A stretch of 64,000 nt of DNA, from contig VWZL01000529.1 of the NCBI GenBank assembly GCA_013396915.1, positions 248,001-312,000 of the forward strand. Reading direction: 5' to 3'. Source of the DNA: Stercorarius parasiticus. Taxonomy: Eukaryota; Chordata; Aves; Charadriiformes; Stercorariidae. Below the pieces are notes generated by a model. It was not told the DNA's origin and ran no database searches. It saw only the letters and a list, made by a program, of their open reading frames with translations. The stretch's first letter is position 1, and every line of letters starts with the position of its first letter. Positions 13,001 through 25,800 of the stretch are shown piece after piece. Made by a program: the position numbers and the translations under genes.

Positions 13001-13799
13001 TTGCATATTTCTGTGCAGAATTAGGTTTTTTTTATTATGGATTGATTTGTGCAAGTATGAACTCGGAAAGACTTATAAGCAGATGCCAGTTGGTACTTTG
13101 TGAGGGCTGGAAGAGAAGGTTGCAGTTCAAGCATCCTGTTGATTTGTCCATGAAACACAGAAGCTTAATCACAGTAAATTGCGGTTCATAATGCAGTAAA
13201 AATGTGATGAGAGTAAGAAGAGATTTGAGACAACAGGAGCATTTCCAGCTATGGGTTAGACATACTTATTCTGGCTGTTCAGGTTTTTTTTCTTTAATTG
13301 AAGACCTACTGATGGCAGGCTAACGGCAGTGTCCTGACATAAATGCAACATAACTTATTTAAATAATTATTATATTCCTAATAATGTGAGACAGACTATG
13401 GAAAAGTGCAATCTTATTTACACTTATTTCACACCTGAATTGACTGAGCAAACAGATGATCTACCTGTAAATTAATTGTTGTTTAATGGGGTTGGGAAAT
13501 AGGCCTTTTATATAAATTATCTCAGTGTCTTCTGTTGGGATTCTTCTTTGACATTTTTTTAGTTATATATATTTTAATTTTTTTACGATGAGTGGGAAAA
13601 AATCTTTAATTAAAGATTTACATGGAGAAATGCATATGATAATGTGTTTTTCTTCAGTTTTTATAATACTTTGAATTTTGGTTACAGTGTTCTGTGCTTC
13701 CTTCAGAAGAGCACAGAAGTCTTTTGGCCAGTGCTCATTCTAGTGAAATGTTGTAATTGATTTCCTATGCTTGACAACTTTTAACTTCTTGTGTTTCAG

Positions 13800-13879
13800 A
13801 GCTGTGAAAGTTATCTGAAGTAGAATGGAAGCTTCAGTAATATTACCCATTCTGAAGAAAAAATTGGCTTTTCTTTCAG
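13800..13879 (+). CDS. SESTD1: SESTD1 exon 3: end of 5' UTR and residues 1-18
   Basis: Acceptor TTGTGTTTCAG at 13799 and donor CAG|GTACGG after 13879. Bases 13800-13824 are 5' UTR; ATG is at 13825-13827 with A at -3 and G at +4. The encoded start [18 protein letters not shown] matches the N-terminus I recall for SESTD1. An in-frame TAG at 13815 relative frames is absent, but a TAG at 13821-13823 lies directly upstream in another frame and ends the predicted upstream ORF. The intron that follows is phase 1. Confidence 0.95.
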
Positions 13880-16800
13880 GTACGGTTTTTATTTTCCTCA
13901 ATTGGTTCCTCCCTGCACAACTTGAATGGGATTTTTAGGTTGGTTACTCGTTTGCTGGATGTATTTAACAGAAATATACTGTTGGTTAGCACTTTATCAT
14001 ATTTCAAAAGAATCTCTGAAACTTTTAATCCAAGCTATTGCTCTTGGCATTTAGCACTTGTTTTCGCTGTAGGCTGTAACTCAACCCACAAAGTTTGTCA
14101 TGAAGTTTCAGTCCATATATAAAAGAATGAAGATTTAGCAGACATCCAAGAACAATCCTTTCTGTTTGTGTTGGGGTTTTTTATGTGGCTCTAGAAATAG
14201 TGAATATTTTTTGGGTTTTCTTTAGAAAATTTTTCCTTCCTCTTCACTCCTGTCTTTTCTCCAATGTAGAAATGGATGTAAGCAGAATTAGCTGTGCATT
14301 GCAACACTTTGATTATTGCCAAGTAGTTAATTCAGGCAAGGCTGGAATTATCGTTGTATTTATTAAAACTTCTTGACTCTTAGGTTGAAGGTAACTTTCT
14401 CTCCTCCCCATGGCAGAGAAAAACAAAAGGGAATACTTAAAATGATGAATGACATACTCTTGCCGATTTCACTGCTGTCATAGATAGTTGTGTTAGTTCT
14501 TGCTGTTTGATTGGCTACTCTAGGGTAGGTAGATAACTTGCAGAACACTTCTCAACTTCACAAATTGACAAGTGTTGCCATAAATAAATATTCGTCTGGT
14601 TTAATTTATTTTAGGTAGGGCAGTTTATCTTGCTCTGGTCACTTGAGAAATGAAACCTGTTCCTCTGTTAACAGAATTTGTTTTGCTTTGAATTTGCCCA
14701 CTGTCCTGAGCAATTGCAAACCAAACAATTCCTGTTTTAAAACAAACAAGTCCCCTCCCCGTGTCGTGTCGTCCGTCTGCCCCCCCCGCCCCCAAAAAAA
14801 AAACAAACCCCAAACCTCAACTTACATTAAAGCCTGGGACAGTGGGCAGTTTATTCCATAGTATTAGCAGATGCATAGTATGTTGGTTGTTCAGCATTAT
14901 ACCACAAGGGGAAGTTCTCATTAACTAGAGTGCATTTTCAGTTTGCTATTAAAGCTGCCTGATCCATTTTGAAATATAGATGTTCTTAGTGGAAAGTAAT
15001 TTATTGAGTGGCAGTTTAAATGCTAGGAACCTTTTTGAACCTACATATTTCTAAGTATGTTTGACCTTTTTTGAATTGTGTAGTATTAATGGAATGGATG
15101 CTTTAATTTAATGAATCGTAAAGATTCATGCAGTAGCTCTTTTAAGCATTCTTCAGTGTAAGTAAAGGAACCCAAGTTCCTTTAGAGAAATCAGTTTAAA
15201 GCAATTTTATTCCATATAGTTCCATAAATAAAAACATACTAATGATTAAAAACAAATAATGAGAGAAATCATATTTTAAGAAAACATTCTCCAGTGTTTG
15301 CATGTTGAAGTCTCTTGTAATTTTTTGAGTTAAATTGGTACAAATAACACTGGCCCTGCCTTCTTTTTCTGGAAGGAAGACAGAGTGGTTCCTAATGGGG
15401 CAGTGTCTCCTCAGATTTGGAATCCATGTCTGTCTAGCTTCCATGTTGGTAGGTCATTACAAATAGCAGGGGAAGAAAAGGCAAGCTATTGACTTGGCAA
15501 AAAAACCTGAACAACCACTTTGATGTAAAATTAATTTAAAAATTCTGAGTTAAACTTCTGAGTTACAACATACATCAAGTTAATTTCCCCTGATTTTATT
15601 GTTCAGGTTTAATTCTAAGCCTAAAGATTCTGATAGTCTGAGTGTAGTGCCTTTTTGTAAGAGAAGGTGGAGTTTGCTATGCCTAAAATCACAATGTGAT
15701 TGGGTTTATTTTGCTAAGCATTGTATTCTGACGGTGGTGGTAAATATTTATACGATTTCTAACTTTTAGAAAGGAGTTACAAATAATACAACCCAGATCA
15801 AAGAACAACTGACTTTACTGTTCAATTAAATAATTCTTATGGTTTAGTGTGTTAGCATTGGCAAATGTTAGATTACATCCATGATAGCTATTGCTTCTTA
15901 ACTGGTAAGTTTAGGTAATATTCCTTTAAAGCCCCATTCAGTTTCTTTCAATATTTCCATTAAAAACACAGTTTTGAATTAAAGGATTCTTAGATGGATA
16001 AAGATATACCAGTTATCTTTTACATAAATGACTGGCCATCATTTTCACCGAGGAGAAGGATCAGTGACAACTCCTCCCTTGTTCTCTTTCTGTGCTATGG
16101 CAGGTTGCCAGAATGCTTACCTGATCTGTATATACTTCAGAGCAAGAAAGCTGTGCAAAAATCACAGTGCAGGCAGAATACAGATGTTTGAATCTTTTTC
16201 TAGCAGTGTTTACCAGCTGGGGGGGAAGCCCTTCAGTTGTTACACAAGATGACTTGTCATGAAACTGAATAATTTAGATAATTTGGTGAAATGTCAAGAG
16301 ATTATAGTTTTTGGGTTTGGTTTGTGGTTTTTTTTTTAGTCAGTTCAGCAAATGCTGTTTAAATTCAGCTATCTGGTGTGTATCTAGTATCTTGCATGAG
16401 TGGGCTTCAAGTGGCAATTCTAAACTTTCATTAGTTAGACCCTGTTCAACACTGGAGTTTTTCAAGTCTGCGTAAACAAAACGTGAACTGCTATCAGTAC
16501 TATCAATAGTGAACTACTTTTGTGGGGACTGGTGTTTGTCTCGTGAATCCATAAGTACCTTTGAACAGAACAAGTCCTTTCCAGTTATGAATGAGCTATG
16601 GTAAGACTAACTTGCTATAAATGCAAGAAGAAAATGTGCTTTACTGCAAACCCTTCCTTCCCCAGCCATTTATATATTCATTAAAATGAAAAACTTCAGT
16701 GCTCCACTCATGAGTCCATGGGTAGGGAAGGAGAAGAAGTGTTAGATACAGTTCTTAAAAATATATTATCCAATAGAGTCCTGAGCTGCTGCCATGGCTC

Positions 16801-19800
16801 ATGGAGTTTTGGACCCTGGAAGGTTCAAAGTGACCATTCTACTGTTCCCTGTATAAATACCTTCATAACCTCTTGTATTCTTACTTTTCATATCGCAGGA
16901 TCACTCAGTTTGATCACCGAATTCTGTCCAGTCTGTTTTTAATTTTTATTACTTGTGGCAGTGTTTTCCTGCTTCTCTGCTCCAGTAATTTTTCATCCTT
17001 CCTCCATTTTACAACACGTAACCCATTTTTGAACTTGGCTATCGCAAATTTTAGTTTTAATGAATTCTTTTCTATATTCCTAAAACTGCTACCATCCCTT
17101 CTCTGAGGATTTCCTTATGGGTGAGGAAAGACCAAATGATGCCTGACCACTTAAGGGAAAGGCTTCTTTGTTAACTTTTAATGTTTTATTCTTGTTGAGA
17201 GATAGTAGCTAACAAGCTACCATCGAATCAGTATGGCTTCTGAATTATTTTACATCCACAAACTTACCATTTTCCTCTTATTTGTTGGATTTAATGTGTA
17301 CTCACTAAGCAGTGTAGCAAGTGGAGAGAAATTCTTTTTTTCACTGCAAGTGTACAGATGAGAACAAATGTCCAGTTTTTAAAGCACCAAGATATTTTTT
17401 TCCTTCCTTTTTTATCCCGCTTCCCCACACCAATTCTCAGGCTTTCTGCCATTCAGAAACAGAGAAGGGTGGACAATCTGTAAATGACTGTTGCTTTAAA
17501 CTGTGACTCCCTTTTAGTTTCTGTGGAAGGGATCTACCTGTTTGTCCTTTCTCATATAGCTCCACTCTCGAATTAAAAAATGTTTAGAAATATAGTAATT
17601 AAAAAGCGCATTGCTGTTTTCCAGCAACAACTGTCCCCCAAATAAGAGAAAGGGAGGGGAACACAACTATTGCAATGGACCACTTAAAGCAGTAGGTCCT
17701 TTATGAAGATGTGAAAAATATGCGTGTATTGGTGGATCTTTAATATTCTTTGGGGAGTTTGCACAGCTTTGGAAACAAGGAAGAAAAACCTATTTCAATT
17801 AAGATGCCAATGTATGTTGTGTAAACAATGTCTTTTCATTATCTTGCCTGCATCTCTAACGGATGGGGGAATTCTTACCGAATTATGTCAATGTACATGT
17901 ATGCATCTGCAGGCACTACTGTGCTGTGCTCATGCGCTTTGTCTTATTCCTCCACAGCTCTTACTATTTTGTAAAAAGTTGTTCTTACTGATTAGATAGA
18001 ACTTCAGGTCTACCAATATTAAGTAAATTTGTGAAGCAAAAGCATGATTTAATGGCTTTAACCATGTGAATAAAGCACTTATTTTGAGAATAAAGATGAT
18101 CTTTCTAAAGTTATGGAAACTTACTTTGCTTCTTTTTCACCCCAAATAAAGCTGAGATTATTGTTATCTTTGTACGTTGTTTTTAAAATGTGGAGAAAAT
18201 TGTTTAGTAACTGCCTCCTACGCATACTTAAATGGCTCGGGTGTAAATATGTTTTTAATAGAAATTAGATAATATATTAAAACTTTTTTAAAAAAATAAC
18301 ATTGAATAAAATAGAAAAGGCTTTCAGCTACTCCAGATTGTGGAAAAGTTACTTTGAAACTGGTTTAATGTAGAGATGGGTACTAGTTTAAAATAAAAAA
18401 ATACTCAAGAATTAAAAAAACCCCACCCTCAAACTTTAAGAAGACTGAAGTTGTGATTTAATAAGCTGTAAAGTCAAGCCCTGTATCTTTCTGCAGTATG
18501 TTTTGATTTGTTAATGTTCTTCACTTCATGTGCAAATTCCCATACTTCCCTTCTGTTCTCCCCCCCCCCCCCCAANAAAAAAAAGGGCAACCAAAATATT
18601 TGACTGGGTTTTGAAAGAAAGATTTATTTTCCTCTTGCTGGTTATAGACATTGAAGGATTCAAGGGCAGAGAGAAAAAAAAAAAGGTGGTTTGCTCAAAA
18701 CAGTGAATGCATGAACTAGATGAGTTGCTCCAAGTTAAGTGGAAAGATGTGTCACAGCTACCTTTGCTCCTTTTACTTAATCCTCTAATGCGTTAACAGC
18801 CATTTAGGGGCAAATGTTTTGGTCTCAAGGCCTTCTGCCTTCAAAGCATCACCAGTGATGCTGTATCATCCTGTACTTGGAGATGTGATAATAGAAGTCA
18901 GCTGCACATCTGATTTCCTTCACTCTACAGCACTGGCTGATTGACCCTTTCAGGGAGCTGTGTCAGTATTTATTTTTCATGTGATCTTGTATTCAGTGGA
19001 TTTGGCTTCAGTTCCACTTTAAGCTACGAGTAAGAACCTAGTCCAAATCCGTTTTGGTTACTGCTTCATACCTCTTTGACTCAAGTCAATCTTTTAAAAG
19101 AAACTACCTTTCCAGAAACTTTCTTGGGAGTCTGTGTAGTCAAAAACAACCCAAACCCCTGTTCTTGAACAGTCTACTGAAATGCAGCATATCAGCATCA
19201 CCTGACACTTGATCTTACTGGATCTCATAATGGACATATAAATGTGAGGCCAGCTCTTCAAACATTTTTGTTACTAATACTGTTTGTGTAACTTTTACCA
19301 CAAGGGTTTGAAAATGCATATGAAGATTAAAGCAACTCATCGGAAATGTTGGTCTTAATTGTAAAGTGACTCTTACGTGTTTGTAAGTAAGTCTGGAAAT
19401 CTTACGTGTTTGATGAATGAACCTACCAATTTAGAGTATGTGCCATGAGCAGTTTGTGTGGTACAAGATCCTCCTTTGTGTAGTCCAGGTTTCTGGGAGG
19501 TGTTGTATTCCAGTTGGAGCTGCTGGGAACATGCTCACTTTGGAAGCTTCCTAGGTTTCTGACAGACTGGTAGTATAGAAGGTCTAGGAGATACTTTTTA
19601 ACAATTTAATCTAGATAAGCAAAAATAATGTTTCCAGAAAACTTGATTTGTGTTGTTTATGTTGAAAGTACTAGAGGAAAGACTACGACAGCTCCAGACG
19701 TGGTCTGTGCTCTGAAGCCTTGGCAATGCCTTAAGTATCAATATGGCGAATGAATCCTCACAACTGAGAGGTGAAATGTCAGTTGTGATTTGTACAGTAA

Positions 19801-22800
19801 ACTTAAAGGTTACTTTTATGACATAGCTACAAAATATTTCTTTTACCTTAAAGTCATCACATTACCCTTCTAATGACTTTTTCCCCCAAAATAGGAGGGA
19901 AGGACAGAAGAAGTGGCCTCATTCTGACAATTCCATTATGCCTTGAACAGACGAGTATGGACGAGCTGAGTGTCACCCTAGACTACCTTCTGAGTATCCC
20001 AAGGTGATTTCAAAGGCATTCTGTTCAGGGCTGCCTTCTTTTCCAGTGGTGGAAGGGTTCTTTTTATTGGTTTTTCTTGTTATTTGCCTTTCAGCACCAA
20101 ATTAATTTTACATAAATGTTTGTTTGAAATATGATGATACTGTCTGACTGAATTAGAAATATACATCCCAATAAACTAAGGGATATCTACTAAGCCTTGC
20201 ATATCTCCTTTTATTCTGTATATCTGGCTTTGGCTTTTTTTGTCTTGTGTATTTCCTCACTCCTTTCTGGTGATATCTTTGGTAACTTCATTTTAATGAC
20301 AGTGCACTTAAATTACTATGTAAATTAATGAGCCATTCTAATGAAACTACTAAGCTTGCAAAGGTAGTATAGCCCAAAGAAAAAAAAAAACCAAACACCA
20401 AACAAAAAAATAAACAAACAAAAAAAACCCAAAACAGAAACCAACAAAAAAACCCCTTCCTCCTCTCTCTTTCTTTGCTACATGCCTAATCTTCATAGCT
20501 TGTAGTGCTTAAGTGTGCACTGAGTCTTAAAACATATGAAGCTTTACTGAAGTTAGTGAGCAACTCGAATATTTAAAGTTAAGATACTGCTTAAATGTGC
20601 TGAATGACAACTTCAGTATACTGTCATCCAGACCTTGCTGTAAAATCATTGTTGATTAAGTTCTGCACATGTACCCTTGCAAGCTTATAGTGACAGTGCT
20701 TTGTCCTAGCTTAGTTTACTGCATTTTTTTCTTAAGATCCAGAGATTGATCTTTATCAGAGCTTTGTTTTGTTCTCTTGTGCCACTGATTTAAAAAGGAA
20801 AGAAGCCTTTCAGATAAATCCTTACCTTTGTATCCCTTTAAGTTCCTCTTCTGGAAACAGAGGAGCAACGGCATAACTAAAGACTGTTTAGTGTACTTTG
20901 CTTATTACTATCTATATATGTTTCTAAAACACAATGAAATGAAACAATTTTTTGTAGTTAAGACTGTTTAAAAAATTCTGAGGTGGGAGAGGCAAGCAAA
21001 TTCAGGTTGCTTACAAGTAAAACATCAATAGGTACGTGAGTGTATTGCACGCTTTAAATTGTGGAGGTTTTGGGGTTTTTCAAACAGCTTGTTGTCTTTT
21101 GTAAAGTGATGAAAATCCCAAATGTTCATCCGCGCAAGTCATCTTATTGAGTTAAGGACTTGGCCATATTTATGGAACAGATGCAGGCATTGTTGTTCTA
21201 GCAAGGATTAGTTGTTCTGCAGTCTCCTCCTGATGTACGTTTTTACATATATTAGTATAAAAATAACTCTCCGAAAATTCAATCAAAGTAGTCTTCGTAC
21301 TCCATACAAACCGGGAAATCTGTTTGAAAGCAAAGTTCAGTGTTCCCACATCTAAGTTGTGTTTGTCAGTTGTGGAAAAAATGACCTCTCTTTTATGGTG
21401 GCAGTATGGAAAAATCATTGTCGTTTTTGTTTGCATGTTGTTTTTTAGTGGGAAATGCAAACTTTTTGGCCTAAGAGCTTGCCTTTTTTGTTCTGGAAAA
21501 AATTGCTGAACAGTGTGTGAAAAAAGGAGGGGTGTGGGGAGGGATGTTGTCCCAAACCCGGATAGCTGTCCAAGAAACATTAATGTTACTCTCTTTCCCC
21601 AAGTTCTATGTGTACGGTAACCTAACATGGTTAACTTTTAATTCAGTTGTGCGTGACGTATGTTGTAACTGTTTTGAAATATGCATTCTAGTGTTGATGG
21701 ATAGCTGTGCCCAAAATTTAAGAGGCATAACTCTTTATAGTGTCTTGGGTAAAATTTCTTTGGGGAGTGTGTGTGTGTGTAAAGCTTTCTTAAAACTAAA
21801 GACAACTTATTCCTAGTGTTTAAGTCTACTGTTACACCTTTCTCTGATGCTATTTAAAATTCTTGGATTCTGAAGAGGCCTCTTCAGAATCCAAGAAAAA
21901 TAAAAATGGCAATGTTATGCTATTGTCTGTGCGTACTAAAGTTTCCTTCCTTTGTTGTATTCTCTATATTGTGGCTCAAATCACTACGTGGGTTTTTTTG
22001 TTGTTTGCTATATTTTTTTATTTGAACTTTCATACAAACAATTATGTTTGTGTTGACTGAACTTTTCAGAAGTGGTAGCTCACTTTTGAATTTGGTTGTT
22101 TCTTTGGATGTGCTGCAGTTTCTATGTAGCTGTATCCTCAAATTGTGTCAATTCACAAGTAATCGTGTGAAAACTGGTGTCCCTTTCTCTTACTTATGAA
22201 ACTGTAAATCAGCCTCTTCTTTCTGAGGATTTTGTAAAGTTTACAATTATGAAACCTTTTCAGACTTGCTAAAGTTTAAATAAATGTTGTATTGGAAATA
22301 CACTTCAGTACTACTGAATATATGCTTGAGCATTAAAATTGAAAGTTAGTTCTAAATGAGTAACCTTAAGGTTTATAAGATAGTATTTTTATAAGTAAAA
22401 AAGCTATGTAGTTGTATTTTTCGGTAGAGTTAAAATCAAAAGTCATTGTTATATGACACTTGTTCATGAATTTTATTTTTTCTAAGTGTTTTTCTTCTTT
22501 TAGTGAGAAGTGTAAAGCTAGAGGATTTACTGTGATAGTGGATGGCAGAAAATCTCAATGGAACGTGGTAAAGACGGTTGTGTTAATGCTGCAGGTAAAC
22601 AATTTTTTATACGTTCATAGTTGTCTAATTAGTTTTATAGATGTGAACCCAATAGCTATCTTATTGTAGAGGCAGTAATTTCTTTATTGAGAAATAGACA
22701 ATTTATGGCCTTTTAAACTCACAAAATGTGGTTCTGTGCAGAAAAACAATCTGAAAAGTGGATGATACACCTCACTCAAGAGAGAGACAAATGCATTACA

Positions 22801-25800
22801 TGCTGAGAACACACAATTGTAGACCTTATTCTAAAACAGAGCTTTAGTTAAAAAGAAATACAGAAATATGTTCCTGGCATCGTCAGCTGTGAGTAGTAGA
22901 AATGTCTGCGGGGCAACAGTTCACGCTGAGAGTGCAGCTGAGCAGGTTCTGATGCAAAGTGCTGTAGTACTTGGTTTCCATTGGAATTGTCTATAGTTTT
23001 GTATAGTAGTCACAATCACAAATTGTATTCTGGATGCTGTACAAAGTAGGAGAAAAAAAAAACAAACGAGTGCCAATTCCCAATATAGAAATTCATAACA
23101 ATTTATTATTTTAGCTTTTCAGAACCCTGGAATTACAATAAAGCCTTATTTCTGCTAAACAGTATAGGTTATTTTCTGGTCTTGCTGGTCAAAGAAAATA
23201 CAAGATGCAGCACAGAATAGATTAGAGAATTTGGACTATGGCCTTTCTTACTGCACAGATGATTTCTCTGTATCAGGCTTAGATGAAGCCTCAGAAAGTG
23301 TATCAAATATGAATAATTTCATTTTGTTGTCCTGCTGGCTCACTGTTTCTCCTGGGTTTTAAGTCTGTTTCAAGGTGTCTTTCACCTGTTCTTGACTAAG
23401 ATGGCATTCCTATTAATAGAGTTACAGTAATTGGATCCACTATATTCTGATTATGATCTTGACTGAGCTTTCACTTCAGCTAATGTGCAGTCGTGACGTT
23501 TAGTGGGAACTTCAGCTAGCAGGGAAGGTAGCTATTTGCCCATGCTCAGATTTCACTGGCTTCCTGTCAGCACAGTTCCCGTCAGCGTGAAGCCTGCAGA
23601 AACATAAGTTGCACATCTGTATCCTTAATTTGATAAGGAAGCAATAAAGAAGGTTTTCCTAGGTAAACTAATCACTTGTGCAGACCACTTCTCTCTGCTT
23701 GGACACACGTAGTTCTTAGAGGTGCTGGTTGGTCATCAGACTGTCTACTTTTAAATAGTTTTTGCATATTCATTAAAATGGTGCAAGAATGAAATATCTT
23801 TTTTTTTTCAGTGCTATGATTGCTAAGTTGTATGTACTAAGCTTTTTCAGAATTATATTTCTATATATAAACCAAGGTATTTGAAGAGAATTCCCAGGGA
23901 ATGTGTCACCTTTATGTCAGTACTGTGATTATCTAACTGGCTTATTGCTGTAGCTGATGACTTGGGAGTAATCAAGAGTCTTTGTTCCTTGATCTACATT
24001 CAAAGTGACAACATAAAATCAACTTGGTAGCTGAAATTACTGTTTTAGGCTGAGGAGTGTTTTTTCTGGTAATACTTCTATGAATTAATATGCTGAAATG
24101 TTAATGTTAAGCCCTTTCGTTCTAGTCTAAGCAATATGTACTGGAGAGGGGTAGGATATAATCTTTTCACATGTGATTTTAATAATAAAGTATACAATTC
24201 TTTTATAACTTTGATTACTGTTTCATTCTACATAGCAAGTGACATTGGTAGAAAGCTCCGTTGTCCTTAACACTTTTTTAATGAAATGCCATAAATAAAA
24301 TTAAGCCTAGCCAGTAATTCATGTTTTTCTGTACTGATGTAGTATGAACTAATGGTTATGCCTCAGGACTAGGAGTAAAGAGATTAGATTTTCTTTTCAG
24401 TTCTGACATTTTGCTATGAAATTTAGTGCAATCTACTGCAAAGTAGAATGGAGCCAACGTGTGACGTAGGTGCAGGAGACTGAGTTTAATTTCTGTCTGT
24501 AAATTTCAAGTTCTTGAATAAATGATGACATGTAAGTGGAATTCAGTTCTGTGGGAAATGAAGATTTAATCTTGAATGTTTTACTTTTTTCATTTGTTTT
24601 CCAGAACGTTGTTCCAGCTGAGGTGTCACTTGTTTGTGTAGTAAAGCCAGATGAATTTTGGGATAAGAAGGTTACACACTTCTGTTTTTGGAAAGAGAAA
24701 GATAGACTTGGCTTTGAGGTATGTAGAGCTTCTGTCTACTTCAGTCAAAAATACCATATCTGGAATACTAGAATAATTGGATGAAAATTAATGTCCCTTT
24801 AAAATAGTTATATTCCAGGTGCTTTGTGGATATCCTTAACAAACCACTGTATGTTGTCTTTAACTTTTTCCTTCTTTAATAAGAATATTAAATGAAGTGG
24901 GTCTCAAGTTAGAAACATGTGGCATTTTATCTTTGCCAACCAAGAGGAAAAAGCTGTTTGATACATATAGTGGATGTTTTGACTAAGAAATTGTTGTACA
25001 GGGTTTAGTGTGAATTTTTTTCGTGACTCTCTGTAATAGACTGTGGAGATGCAAGTTGCATGGTGTCACTAAATCAGTAGAAACCATTTTGAAGAACATC
25101 TTTGTTGTATGCATCTTCTCTAATTTTTTGATTTCTTTGACATTAGTAACAAAGGTTATAGGTCCCTTCAGTTTGACAAATATAAGCTGATATTGTTCAT
25201 AGCTTGTGAGGCAGAGTATGTACAAGAGATGACACACTAAAGTTCGCAGTTCTACTCTCTTATCTTTTGGGGAGGTTAATGGAAACCTCAATTTTCCCTA
25301 TTTTTAGAAAATTATCAGTATCATCAATCTTTCCGACCATTTCTGAAGCTAATCTTGTTTGAACTACAGCACGCTTGCTGCGCTCACCAAGTACTAAAAT
25401 GTCTACTTGTTTTGTACGACAAAGCTCTTAGCATCTTTGTTGTGAAAGAGATTGAATAGAAAAGCATTTTGCAGCCTTGGGCAATGCTGTGTAATTCTTT
25501 CTGATGATAAGAGAAATATTCATAATAAGAGATAATATTCAACATTTTTTAATACTTCTGAAGGAAACTTAGTTCAGGTAAAATAGGAATTGGAAGGTGG
25601 AAGGTTATGTAACTGCTAAACGATATAAACCTAAAGACTCTATCATCCAGATATAATGCTGTTAATTCATATGAATTTTTGTCTTATTAAGTCTTGTATC
25701 AGACTTTACCTAGAATAGGTGGTGTCATTTTAGGAAACAATTCCTGCATGTGAAAGTGCTCTGAAGGAGTGTGGGGATAAGGGCTAAGATTCCTATTTTC

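Larger units (their letters stand above)
4820..13799 (+). other. SESTD1: SESTD1 intron 2
   Basis: About 9 kb of AT-rich intron with T-runs (for example about 6590-6602 and 10735-10746), a G-rich patch near 10858-10880, a possible old repeat near 5480-5720, a MIR-like SINE relic near 9920-10041 and a 20-bp AT palindrome at 13600-13619. No open frame in it resembles a known protein. Confidence 0.6.
20004..22503 (+). other. SESTD1: SESTD1 intron 4
   Basis: About 2.5 kb. It contains an A/AAC-rich tract (about 20378-20455), a stretch near 21170-21816 open on both strands, a short GT run near 21769-21780 and a perfect 38-bp palindrome (21860-21897). No recognisable gene. Confidence 0.85.

Noticed and set aside
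14778..14820. C-run/A-run with AAACCCCAAACC, resembling telomere-type repeat
   Set aside because: Only a couple of imperfect units are present in a low-complexity tract; not a true telomeric repeat.
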